Of a stretch of 34,792 nt of DNA, positions 1-8,233 are shown one piece after another. The stretch is from assembly GCA_011525805.1 (NCBI GenBank), contig WYBR01000026.1:1-34792 (forward strand), read 5' to 3'. Position numbers and translations under genes: made by a program. The DNA comes from Vicinamibacteraceae bacterium. GTDB lineage: Bacteria > Planctomycetota > Phycisphaerae > Phycisphaerales > UBA5793. The notes under the pieces are model-generated. The model worked only from the letters and a program-made list of their open reading frames with translations, searched no databases and was not told where the DNA came from. The first letter of the stretch is position 1. Each line of letters opens with the position of its first letter.

Positions 1-7
1 CGGACTC

Positions 8-502
8 ATGCGACGCTGGCTTGTCATCAGCCTGGGCATCGTGGTCGTGCTCATCTTCGGCCTGAGCGTCGCGGTGCGGGCGCTCTTTCCGCCGCCGATT
101 CCCGAGCCGCCGACGCCGGCCGACGCCTCCGCCGACTTTCACATCAACGAGATCGACCTCGCAACGAGCAGCGCGATGTTCGTCAGCATCGACAATCGCA
201 CCGACGGGCCGCTGGTGGTCGTGCAGGACCGACTCAATGTTCACAAAGCCGTCGTCAGTCGCTGGCTTGCCGGTCGCCCGCCCGATGCTCCTCGCGTGAT
301 GGTCGAGTGGCTTCCGTCGTACGCTCCGGAACTCAACCCCGCCGAGCAATTGTGGAACAACGGCAAACGGGTGGATCTGGCCAACTTCGCCCCGACTGAC
401 CGCGATGATCTTCGCAGCCGCGTTCGCCGCTCGCTCATCCGCCAGCAGTGCTGCCCGAACCTGCTCGCCTCCGCCTTCGATCACGCCGGGCTTCCCCTGT
501 GA
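8..502 (+). pseudogene. Chimeric ORF: membrane-anchor N-terminus fused to IS630 transposase C-terminus
   Basis: The 164-residue reading frame has two unrelated halves. Residues 1-68 start with a basic, hydrophobic stretch (about residues 4-26, a signal anchor or uncleaved signal peptide) followed by a Pro-rich linker, as in a small membrane-anchored periplasmic protein that I cannot name. From about residue 69 it becomes the C-terminal catalytic part of an IS630-type DDE transposase. This part shows the second catalytic Asp in VVQDRLNVHK (D74) and the third acidic residue in PELNPAEQLW (E113), then the usual LANFAP segment and a basic tail. The transposase N-terminus, including the first catalytic Asp, is missing, so it cannot be an active transposase. 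The likely history is IS insertion into a membrane protein gene followed by an internal deletion that left the frame open. Whether the fusion is expressed is unknown. Confidence 0.7.
212..502 (+). mobile_element. IS630-family transposase remnant
   Basis: This is the part of the chimeric ORF that resembles the IS630 DDE endonuclease domain. It keeps the D of the HK-containing strand and the NPAEQLW block, and lacks everything upstream. I could not identify terminal inverted repeats or the TA target duplication. The left boundary is set only by where the similarity begins. Confidence 0.65.
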
Positions 503-634
503 ACAGCCACGTCTATATCGGCGCAGAGATCAATAGGGATCTTCCCCTGCCCGATTCAGCGGCATGGACGAAGCACCGCGAGCGCATTCCGCGGTATACT
601 CGATTCGTGTGGATCGAAACCGGGAGGACGTGCC

Positions 635-1990
635 ATGAAGCGCTCCTGCATGTCGTTCGATTGGGCGTGCGTTCTGCTGTGGGCGACGACTTCTGCGGGC
701 CTCGCCCAACCGACCGGCGTGCGGGGTTACGAGGCGATGGAAGTCCCGCCGCTATCTGGCGATTCCTCAACCTCAATGGTGGCGATCGACGAATTCGGCC
801 GAATGGTCGGCGAGTCTCGCGGCATCGGAGCTCGCGGCTGTGTCTGGGTGAATGGCCAGCTTCTGGCGCTACCGGTGCCTCCCGGCGCAGAATCGGTGTA
901 CGTCAGTGGCATCAGTCCAACGACCGGCGTGCTGGTTGGTTACTCTCGCATCAACTCCATCACGCATGGCGTGGCCTGGGTGATTGGCTCTGGACTGTTC
1001 GTGCTGGACAACCTGCCCGGCAGTTACAGCGTCTGCTCGGCAGCAACGTCGAATGATTCTGGCTATCTGGTCGGCTCCTGCTCATTTCCGAACCGCTCGG
1101 CCCTCTGGCCGCGTCTCGATCCGCCCATTGACCTCGGCACCCTCGGTGGGCGCGGCCTTGAGTACGCCCTCGATATCAACGAACGCGGCGAAGTGGTCGG
1201 CTCATCCGCCAACGCGCTGAGCAACGATCGGCCCTATCTCTGGCGCAACGGCCAGATGATCGACATCGGCGGTGAGCCGTACGATGCGACAGCCTACGGG
1301 TGGGGCATCAACAACTTTGGCGAAGCTGTCGGTTATGCCGTTACTCGCAGGACTGCCTTCTATTGGGCTGACGGTCAGGTCGTCGACCTGCCGGACCCAT
1401 ACCCCTGCGGCAATGCCATCAGCCGCGCGCGTGACATCAACGACGGTGGACTCATCGCGGGAGAAGCTGCGGACGGCACATGTGCAGCGTTCAGGCCGAC
1501 TGTGTGGGAACGTGGCCAGGGGTTCCAGCCCCATGTGATCGCGGAGTTCATGCCGCGGCACTCTGATCTTGACCTGCGCACGGCGTTGGACATCAACGAG
1601 GCGGGTCAGATCGCGGCGTTTGGTGAACTCCCCAGTGGTGAAGGCCGAGGGTACCTCATCACGCCATACCTCTTCGAGATGTCCGATCCCGTGCCGGGCC
1701 GCGCGGGGACGCAGAATACCATCACCATCACCGGCCTCGCGCCGAATCAGCGCGTGCATCTCGTGTGGGGCACCCGCGAGGGGGCGCAGAAGATCCACAG
1801 CGGCTGCGCCGGCGGCACGCTGCTCATCCGCGATCCACAGGCGCTGCCGGCCGTGCGCGCCGACGCGAACGGTGTGGCGACGATCACCGTCAACGTTCCC
1901 CTCGTCGCCCGCGGCCGCACGGTGCGCATGCAGGCCGTCGCACCGATCGAGTGCCAGATCAGTCACACCTTGACGTGGACGTTTGAGTAG
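635..1990 (+). CDS. Secreted HAF-repeat protein with C-terminal Ig-like domain
   Basis: A 451-residue exported protein. The start at 635 has a GGGAGG ribosome site 7 nt upstream and gives a signal peptide ending near GLAQ (about residue 25). The body holds roughly seven repeats with the HAF signature: I-N-x-x-G-x-x-V-G followed by an aromatic/Trp-x-x-G-Q segment, for example INERGEVVGS, INNFGEAVGY and INDGGLIAGE. Such repeats are predicted to form beta-propeller-like or solenoid extracellular domains; their function is not established. The last ~100 residues form a separate beta-rich domain with two Cys residues and a terminal TFE. The same domain ends the protein at 13654-15012, so the two are paralogues. 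A TATACT hexamer lies about 35 nt upstream of the start, but I see no convincing -35. The gene converges on the chaperone gene with only 3 nt between their stops. Confidence 0.85.
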   Translation: MKRSCMSFDWACVLLWATTSAGLAQPTGVRGYEAMEVPPLSGDSSTSMVAIDEFGRMVGESRGIGARGCVWVNGQLLALPVPPGAESVYVSGISPTTGVLVGYSRINSITHGVAWVIGSGLFVLDNLPGSYSVCSAATSNDSGYLVGSCSFPNRSALWPRLDPPIDLGTLGGRGLEYALDINERGEVVGSSANALSNDRPYLWRNGQMIDIGGEPYDATAYGWGINNFGEAVGYAVTRRTAFYWADGQVVDLPDPYPCGNAISRARDINDGGLIAGEAADGTCAAFRPTVWERGQGFQPHVIAEFMPRHSDLDLRTALDINEAGQIAAFGELPSGEGRGYLITPYLFEMSDPVPGRAGTQNTITITGLAPNQRVHLVWGTREGAQKIHSGCAGGTLLIRDPQALPAVRADANGVATITVNVPLVARGRTVRMQAVAPIECQISHTLTWTFE

Positions 1991-1993
1991 TCG

Positions 1994-2869
1994 TCAAGGC
2001 GCTGGGGAGTCTGCTGCGGCGCAGGCGGGAAGACCCTCGCACGAGCCGCAGTCGTCGCCTTCCTGTTCGGCGCTCCAGTTCGGGACGTTGGGCGCGATGA
2101 TCTCGCGCACCGGCTCGACGCCGCAGTCCTGCCGCACGATGGCGACCCAGGCGCGGAGGAGGTCGGCGACGCCGTCGAGGGCGCTGAGCAGGTCCGCGAC
2201 GGCCGCGCCCTCGGGAGTCGATCTCAGACGGGTGATGCGGCGCTTCACGCAGCCGGCGAACGTCGGCATCCACCACGCGGCATGGTCGCGCACGAACGCG
2301 GCCAGCGCCTCGCGGCATACCGAGACGTGCTCGGCTTCTCCCGACTCGATCGCCAGGGCGAGTTTCTGCTGGAGGAACGCGACGAACTCGATTTCGAGCG
2401 AGACGTGATCCTGCCGCTCGGGGCGCTCGCGCCGCGGCTGGAGGCCGAACGCGCGGTAGAAACCGCCGACGTCCGCCATCTGGCTGGAGCGGTACGTCGG
2501 ATCGTTCCAGTGGCAGAACTCGGTTTCGTAGGGCGGACAGTCCTTGGAGATGATCAGGCCGAAGACCGCTTCGTGCGCGGCGCCGCGGCGCGCGGGATCG
2601 GCGGCCAGCCAGTCGATCAGCGGTTCGATCGAAGCGCGGTCGGACGTGAGTTCGCCCAGGCCCAGTTCGCTCATCTCGCGCGCGGCGGTCGAGGCGATGA
2701 CGGCCCGCCAGGCGCCGGCGAGGGAGTCGAGTTGCTGCGGCGCCGCGGCGACGAGTTCACCCCCCGCCGCGCGCGGCTCGCGCCACGCCTCGGCCAGGAA
2801 GACGCCCACCAGCGCGCTCTGCGCCAGCGCGAGGGACTCTTCACGAACGTCGGGAATGGCGGGGACCAT
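1994..2869 (-). CDS. TorD/DmsD-family molybdoenzyme assembly chaperone
   Basis: A 291-residue cytoplasmic protein, last gene of the molybdoenzyme operon, starting 12 nt after the beta-subunit stop with a GAGG site in front of its ATG. The central block carries the TorD-family hallmark: CPPYETEFCHW near residues 111-121, then QMADVGGFYRAFGL and a DHVSLEIEFVAFL helix. TorD-family proteins bind the Tat signal or apo-form of molybdopterin subunits and hold back export until the cofactor is inserted. Here the client would be the Tat-dependent catalytic subunit four genes upstream. At ~290 residues it is longer than TorD/NarJ (~200-240), with an extended C-terminal part ending in a Cys-containing, Pro/Ala-rich tail. 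The chaperone assignment is firm; the named subfamily is not. Confidence 0.85.
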   Translation of the reverse strand: MVPAIPDVREESLALAQSALVGVFLAEAWREPRAAGGELVAAAPQQLDSLAGAWRAVIASTAAREMSELGLGELTSDRASIEPLIDWLAADPARRGAAHEAVFGLIISKDCPPYETEFCHWNDPTYRSSQMADVGGFYRAFGLQPRRERPERQDHVSLEIEFVAFLQQKLALAIESGEAEHVSVCREALAAFVRDHAAWWMPTFAGCVKRRITRLRSTPEGAAVADLLSALDGVADLLRAWVAIVRQDCGVEPVREIIAPNVPNWSAEQEGDDCGSCEGLPACAAADSPAP

Positions 2870-2881
2870 TGGAACCTCGTT

Positions 2882-4177
2882 TCAGATGCTGTTGGCATGC
2901 AGCGCGGCGTCGCGTTCGAAGACCGGCTCCTCCACCGTCGTCCGAACCACCTCGACGCCGAACTTGTTGTATCCGAGCACCGTGTCGTTGTAGATCTCCT
3001 GCACGCGGCTCGAACCGTCGGGCATGGTGACCTCGATCTCGGCGACCTTTGGCCCCTTGACCACGTCGTAGCGGAAGATGATCTGCTGCGTGGCGCGGAA
3101 GAGTTGGAGGACGGCGAGCAGGTCGCGGTCCGGGCAGGAGTACTGCTCGATGGCGCTCTGCACGCCGGGGCCGAACATCTGCGTGAGATACGCCCGCGGC
3201 ACCCAGCGCGGCGGAATGTAATACCCGTTCGGCTCGGTGCCGAACTGCGGATAGAGCGGCAGGGCGACCTGGCGCTCGCGGATGAGGTAGTAGAGGGGGT
3301 TGGTCGGATCGGAGGCCCAGCGGCCGGACTCGTCGATCTTCACGAGCCCCTGCATGCGGATCTTGCCGACGCACACCGACATGCAGCGGGTCTCGACCGG
3401 CTCGCCGTTGGGCGAGAGTTCGGGGTCCTTGCCTTCGATGCGCGGATAGCAGCCGACGCACTTCTCGCTCGTGCGCGTCGTGGTTCGGTACATGGCTTTC
3501 TTGTAGGGGCACGCCTCGACGCACTTGCGATAGCCGTTGCAGCGGTTCTGGTCGATGAGGACGATGCCGTCTTCGGGGCGCTTGTAGATGGCCTGGCGCG
3601 GACAGGCCGCGAGGCAGCCGGGGTAGGTGCAGTGGTTGCACAGGCGCTGGAGGTAGAAGAACCAGACCTTGTGCTCGGGCAGTTGCGTGGACTGGCCGAA
3701 CTGGCCGAGCGAACCCCACTGCCCGCCGCGGGCGTTGTCCTCGAAGATGTTGGGCGCTGACCACTCCTGGTCGGTGGGGAGATAGCCGAGGACGCGCTGG
3801 GCGCTCTGCTCGTCGTAGTGCTTCTCGGCGGCCTCGAAGATCGTCTTGCCGTCGAAGGCGCCGAAGGGGGCTTCGTGCGACTTTTCGGCCTTGTCGTTCC
3901 AGCGCTGCCCGCCCGGATTGGCCTTGTCGAGGAGGTTGAGAATTTTCGCGTCCCAGTTGTGGGGGTAGCCGCCGAAGGGCTTGGTCTCGACGTTGTTCCA
4001 CCACATGTACTCCTGCCCGCGCGAGAACGTCCACGTGCTCTTGCACGCCATGGTGCAGGTCTGGCAGGCGATGCAGCGGTTGGTGTTGAAGACGAAGGCG
4101 AACTGAAGCCTCGGGTGCGCCTCGTCGTAGGGATAGGACATCTTGCGTCCGAGTTGCCAGTTGTAGACCTGCGGCAT
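2882..4177 (-). CDS. nxrB: Iron-sulfur beta subunit of NXR/NAR-type molybdoenzyme
   Basis: The 431-residue electron-transfer subunit of a type II DMSO-reductase-family enzyme. It has four Cys groups: C35/C38/C41/C45 (CIACQTCTMAC), C180/C183/C188/C192 (CNHCTYPGCLAAC), C213/C219/C223 (CNGYRKCVEAC) and C240/C243 with C265/C269. The third group has Tyr at the position of one expected Cys, as in family members that carry a [3Fe-4S] cluster there. There is no signal peptide, which fits hitch-hiker Tat export with the catalytic subunit. The segments RCNGYRKCVEACPYKK and VGCYPRIEG resemble NxrB of anammox bacteria and Nitrospira, as recalled from family knowledge, and NarH less closely. An AAGGAA site precedes the ATG, which lies 9 nt after the small upstream gene. 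Nitrate reduction and nitrite oxidation are both possible, so read the symbol as the closest family, not as proven physiology. Confidence 0.88.
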   Translation of the reverse strand: MPQVYNWQLGRKMSYPYDEAHPRLQFAFVFNTNRCIACQTCTMACKSTWTFSRGQEYMWWNNVETKPFGGYPHNWDAKILNLLDKANPGGQRWNDKAEKSHEAPFGAFDGKTIFEAAEKHYDEQSAQRVLGYLPTDQEWSAPNIFEDNARGGQWGSLGQFGQSTQLPEHKVWFFYLQRLCNHCTYPGCLAACPRQAIYKRPEDGIVLIDQNRCNGYRKCVEACPYKKAMYRTTTRTSEKCVGCYPRIEGKDPELSPNGEPVETRCMSVCVGKIRMQGLVKIDESGRWASDPTNPLYYLIRERQVALPLYPQFGTEPNGYYIPPRWVPRAYLTQMFGPGVQSAIEQYSCPDRDLLAVLQLFRATQQIIFRYDVVKGPKVAEIEVTMPDGSSRVQEIYNDTVLGYNKFGVEVVRTTVEEPVFERDAALHANSI

Positions 4178-4186
4178 GGGAGTTCC

Positions 4187-4609
4187 TTACCTTCCTGCGG
4201 CGTTGACGGTGAGCGAAACGGCCTGCACGTCGCCGGTGTGTTCGATGGTGCGGTGCCTGTGGCGCCCGACGCGCTGCACCGTGCGGTCAAGAATGGCGTC
4301 GAGCCCTTCACCCATCTGCACGCGCATCGAGTAGAGCGCCTGGTAGGTCGGGTCGTGCGAGAGGGCAACGAGTTCCTCCGGCGAGACGCCGACCTGGAGG
4401 AGTTCCTCGAAGAGGCAGCGGGCCATGATCTCGACGTCGCCAGGGACAATCTGGCCGTTGAGCATCATGGGATGCTCGGGCTCCGCGGGCCGTTCGGCGG
4501 GGTGCGTGGCGCCTTCATCGTGGTCGTGATGCGAAGGCGCAAGCGGACTCGGTGATGCGCGAAGTTCGCTCGCGCCTCCCCCTTCGGGGTTGGTGAAGTC
4601 AATAGCCAT
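4187..4609 (-). CDS. Small His-rich protein between alpha and beta subunits, unknown function
   Basis: A 140-residue protein that I do not recognise. The first ~45 residues are low complexity (Gly/Ala/Pro/Glu) with a His/Asp run (SHHDHDE). Residues ~48-95 look folded and helical (GDVEIMARCLFEELLQVGVS, then EELVALSHDPTYQALYSM), and the C-terminus is basic. There is no signal peptide or membrane segment. The start is set by a GAGGAGG site that lies inside the 3' end of the alpha gene. The ATG directly after it (4615) has no spacing, so the second ATG (4609), 6 nt away, is preferred. The gene ends 9 nt before the beta subunit. Its place inside the enzyme operon suggests an assembly factor or small accessory subunit. 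The His run could bind metal, but nothing shows this directly. Confidence 0.75.
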   Translation of the reverse strand: MAIDFTNPEGGGASELRASPSPLAPSHHDHDEGATHPAERPAEPEHPMMLNGQIVPGDVEIMARCLFEELLQVGVSPEELVALSHDPTYQALYSMRVQMGEGLDAILDRTVQRVGRHRHRTIEHTGDVQAVSLTVNAAGR

Positions 4610-7600
4610 ACTCATCCTCCTCGGCGCGTCCGACGGTGGTGAGCGATCCGGTGAGGTAGGCGAGGTTCTCGGGCGAGTCGCCCGTGGGTCCGAAACCGGT
4701 GGTGGCCGGCTCCCAGACACCGACGCCGCCGAGTCCGCCCGGCTCCGCCTTGGTGATGCGCACCAGCGTTTCCTTGGGGACGGTGTTGACGGCGTGGTTG
4801 TCCGCCTCGCCCCCGAACATCAGCGCCATCTTCACCTTCATCTTGTGGAAGAGGGTGTCCGTCTGGTGCATGGGCATGAGCCAGTTGCGCGTGAGGGATT
4901 GCTGGCTGCCGTAGCGGAGGTTGGCCTGGTAGCCGGTGTCAGCCGAGCGCGCCAACCCGTCGGCGCGCGTCTCGTGAGCGAGCACGGTCTTCTCCGTGGC
5001 GATGAAGGGAGCGTGCTTCATCATCACCACGCCGCGCGGATAACTGCTGTTGATCGTCACGCGGAGCATGCACCGCGCGGCCTTGGCGCGGAGCGGATCC
5101 TTCTGCCAGTCGCGGAAGGGACGGTCGGCTGGATTCGCATCCACATAGACGTAGTCGCCGTTGCTGAGGCCGAGTTCGGCCGCATCGTCGGGGTTGAGGT
5201 GCATCTGGTGCTCGCCGAAGCCAGGCGTGCGCTTGTCTTTGCGATAGGCGTCGCCGAAGTTGGAATCCCAGATCGAGTGCCAGTCCACCGTGGACCACTG
5301 CGAGTGGACGCGGTGCCGCGTCTTGGGCGTCACGCAGTAGAAGCGGAAGCCCTGCGCCCAGAGCGGATTGACCGTCTTCTTCGCCTCGCTCCAGGGCAGG
5401 CGGATGTTGCGGATTGTCCGCTCGTCCCAGTGCATCGCCTCGCGCGGGATGCCGAAGTCGTCAGGGCGGATGAGCGGGTTGCTCGAGACGATGACGTTGG
5501 GGAGGTACGGCGTGGCTTCCGGCCCTTCGCGGTGCACGATGAAGTTCTCGCCGTGCATGATCGCCTCGGGAATATCGCAGTAGGCGTTGAGGCGGCCGGT
5601 GTCGGTCCAGAAGGGCTTGTAGTCGTGGAGGTTTTCCCAGAAGGGGATGCGCGGGTAGGTGCGGAAGAGGAGCAGCACTTGGCCCGGCTCGCCGAACTTG
5701 CCGTCGAGAATCTCATCGACCTTGTAGCCGCGCGTCGTCGTCGAGCCGTCGAACAGCCGCTGCATGTAGATCTTGACGCCGTCGGCCGGATCGTCGAGGA
5801 TGAACTTCCAGTAGCGGGCGAAGCGGTCGTCGCCGACCTCCTTGCCGAGGACCTCGGCGGTCTGAGCGAGGATGTGCACGTCGTCGCGCGTGTTGTAGGG
5901 GCTGTCGATGCCGCCTTTCCACACCTGGAGATAGGGGTTCGAGCATGACGCCGTGACCTCATAGGTCTGGAACTCGAGCCAGGAGTTCGCGGGGTAGACG
6001 ATGTCGGCGTACTCGCACGAGGCCGTCATCTCGATGTCCTGCGCGATGATGCAGTCGATCTTGGGATTGACGTTGAAGAGCATGTCGTAGGCATGCTTGG
6101 CGTTATTGAAGAGATTGACGTTGGTGAACCAGAGGAACTTGGTCGGCGTGGGCATGTGCGTGTCGCCGGTGAAGCACTTGCGGCCGTACTTGGGCGTCTG
6201 CACGATGAGCGGGCGCTCGCCGTGGTTCCAGTAGGCCGGCTCTTCGTCCTTGGTTCGCTTGTTCACCTTCACGTCCCGGCCGTCGAGGGACGGATCGAGG
6301 TTGGGGCTGAACGGGTCTTCGGCGATCCAGCCCATGAAGCCCGGGCCGACGCCCTCGGCTCCCTGGAACAGCGCTGCCTTGTAGTTGCCCGCCCAGGTGT
6401 GGCAGCCGCTGCCCGGCTTGCCGATGCAGCCCGTGAGCATGAGCGGCAGGTACTGCGCCCGGTTCGCCAGCGTCGCGTGGAACCAGTGGTTGATCCCCTC
6501 GCCGATGTGGATCGCCACGCCGTGCCCGGCGCTGGCCGTCTCCCAAATGTCGCGGGCGAGTTTGGCGATGAGGCTCTTGTCGGCGCCGGTGATTTCAGCG
6601 ACAGAGTCGAGGTCGTAGTCGCGCAGATTGATCTGGTACGCCTCCCAGATCGTCATCACTTCGAGCTCCTCGCCGCTGACGAGTTTCACCTTGCCGCGGA
6701 ACGACAGGGTCGGGTTGATGCCGGCTTCGGCGAGTTTCGGGCCGATGTGGTCGCGCGTGAGCGCCGTCGGCTTGCCGGTTGACTTGTCAATGACGACGTA
6801 GTCGCCGATCTTCGCGTACTGCTCGTCGGTGAGGTGCTGCCAGGTGTAGGAAGGGCCGTCCTTCTTGAGGCCCGGCTTGTAGTCCTTGAAGACCTCATCG
6901 GCGCGGAGGCGCTTGAGTGTGTCGGTGCGCACCAGCAGCGGGAAGTCGGTGAAGGTCGTGACGAAAGTCTCGTCGTACCACTTGTTGTCGATCATGTGCC
7001 GCGTGATGCCGAGAAACAGGGCCGTATCGGTGCAGCCGGGGCGGACCTGGATCCAGTAGTCCGCCTTGGTCGAGGCGGCGGAGTACTCGGGCGTAATGAC
7101 GACGATCTTGCCGCCGCGCTCCATCATCTCGATGAAGAAGTGCGACTCGGTCATCTTGTTCTCGACGAGATTCTTGCCGCACCCGATGTGGAGTTTGGCG
7201 TGGCGCATGTCGTTGAAGTCGCAGTCGGAGGCCTGGAGACCGTGGACGAAGGGTTGCCCCGGCGCCTGGTCGCCGTGCCAGGTGTAATTCGACCACAGCC
7301 GACCGCCGAGGGCTTCCTTTTCGCTCACGCCGCGGACCTTCTGGTCGAGCAGGGCGAGCATGTTGGACCAGCGGTAAAAGCCGTACTTGCCCATCACGCC
7401 CAGCAGCCCCATGCCGCCGCGGAGTTTCATGCAGCGCGTGCCCGCGCCGTGGGCGGCTTCGATCATCTCCGGTTCATAACCGTCCTTCTCCAGGCGGCGC
7501 TTGCCCGTCTCGCCGCTGTAGGTCTTCGCAATCGCCACCGCGGCCTTCGCGTGATAGCGGTACGCCTCGTCCCACGACACTTTGACGAGCGTGTCGCGGC

Positions 7601-8168
7601 CGCGGGCGTTGAACAGGTACTTGTCGCGCAAAGCCGGATTGTCGGAAAGCGACGGGCAGCCGTCCTCCACCCACTGCTTCCAGCCCTTGCGCATGAGCGG
7701 CTGGCGCAGGCGATATGGGCCATACATGCGCCGCTGCATGGAGAAGCCCTTACCGCAGCCGCGCGGGTTCCAGTGAACCGTGTCGGTGTTGCCGTAGAGG
7801 TCGCCGCACTTGCCGCCTTCGTACGCCTGCTCCGAGCGGATCACCACGCCGTTGCGCACGTAGGCGCGCAGACGGCAGTTGTGGGTATCGTTGGGCGCGC
7901 AGACCCACGCGAAGGAGCGGTCGTAGCGGTACTGGTCGCGGTAGATGCGCTCCCAGCCGCGCTGCGGATAAGCGAGCAGCGGATTCTCCACGCCCACGAT
8001 GGGCACGAGGCCTCCCAGCGCGCTCGGCCAGGCGACGGCGGCGAGCGAACTGGCGCCGACGAATCCGATGAAGTGGCGGCGCGAAACCTCGAGAGGCTGG
8101 CCGGCGCTCTCGCGGCCTTCGGCACTGCCTTCGCTCCGCCCGTTGCGTGCATGGTCCTGCTTGCTCAT
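4599..8168 (-). CDS. nxrA: Tat-exported molybdopterin catalytic subunit, NXR/NarG type
   Basis: A 1189-residue catalytic subunit of the DMSO-reductase superfamily, type II clade, about the length of NarG/NxrA. The twin-arginine signal SRRHFIGF (residues 29-36) is followed by a hydrophobic stretch, so the enzyme should be periplasmic, unlike classical cytoplasmic NarG. The first Fe-S site reads C90-x3-D94-x3-C98 and C138 (WVCAPNDTHNC, then PRGCGKGF). Aligned by eye to NarG, His is replaced by C90 and one Cys by D94, a feature I associate with periplasmic NXR-type enzymes. D300 in TWHGDQAPGQP matches the Asp that ligates molybdenum in NarG. The start has a GGAAGG site 8 nt upstream. It is transcribed after the cytochrome/gamma gene (65-nt gap). 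Likely reaction: interconversion of nitrate and nitrite. Other type II substrates (chlorate, selenate, hydrocarbons) cannot be excluded. Confidence 0.9.
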   Translation of the reverse strand: MSKQDHARNGRSEGSAEGRESAGQPLEVSRRHFIGFVGASSLAAVAWPSALGGLVPIVGVENPLLAYPQRGWERIYRDQYRYDRSFAWVCAPNDTHNCRLRAYVRNGVVIRSEQAYEGGKCGDLYGNTDTVHWNPRGCGKGFSMQRRMYGPYRLRQPLMRKGWKQWVEDGCPSLSDNPALRDKYLFNARGRDTLVKVSWDEAYRYHAKAAVAIAKTYSGETGKRRLEKDGYEPEMIEAAHGAGTRCMKLRGGMGLLGVMGKYGFYRWSNMLALLDQKVRGVSEKEALGGRLWSNYTWHGDQAPGQPFVHGLQASDCDFNDMRHAKLHIGCGKNLVENKMTESHFFIEMMERGGKIVVITPEYSAASTKADYWIQVRPGCTDTALFLGITRHMIDNKWYDETFVTTFTDFPLLVRTDTLKRLRADEVFKDYKPGLKKDGPSYTWQHLTDEQYAKIGDYVVIDKSTGKPTALTRDHIGPKLAEAGINPTLSFRGKVKLVSGEELEVMTIWEAYQINLRDYDLDSVAEITGADKSLIAKLARDIWETASAGHGVAIHIGEGINHWFHATLANRAQYLPLMLTGCIGKPGSGCHTWAGNYKAALFQGAEGVGPGFMGWIAEDPFSPNLDPSLDGRDVKVNKRTKDEEPAYWNHGERPLIVQTPKYGRKCFTGDTHMPTPTKFLWFTNVNLFNNAKHAYDMLFNVNPKIDCIIAQDIEMTASCEYADIVYPANSWLEFQTYEVTASCSNPYLQVWKGGIDSPYNTRDDVHILAQTAEVLGKEVGDDRFARYWKFILDDPADGVKIYMQRLFDGSTTTRGYKVDEILDGKFGEPGQVLLLFRTYPRIPFWENLHDYKPFWTDTGRLNAYCDIPEAIMHGENFIVHREGPEATPYLPNVIVSSNPLIRPDDFGIPREAMHWDERTIRNIRLPWSEAKKTVNPLWAQGFRFYCVTPKTRHRVHSQWSTVDWHSIWDSNFGDAYRKDKRTPGFGEHQMHLNPDDAAELGLSNGDYVYVDANPADRPFRDWQKDPLRAKAARCMLRVTINSSYPRGVVMMKHAPFIATEKTVLAHETRADGLARSADTGYQANLRYGSQQSLTRNWLMPMHQTDTLFHKMKVKMALMFGGEADNHAVNTVPKETLVRITKAEPGGLGGVGVWEPATTGFGPTGDSPENLAYLTGSLTTVGRAEEDEYGY
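4616..4622 (-). promoter_or_regulatory. Ribosome binding site inside the alpha-subunit coding end
   Basis: On the minus strand GAGGAGG is followed by ATGAGTATG. The same bases encode the last Glu-Glu-Asp-Glu-Tyr of the alpha subunit. Spacing of 6 nt favours the second ATG. The overlap implies translational coupling between the catalytic subunit and the small protein. Confidence 0.75.
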
Positions 8169-8233
8169 GATTCAGGCCTTCCCGTTGACTGCAATGCCCG
8201 GTTGAGTCACTCCTTGACGCCGTCGCCCGCGCT

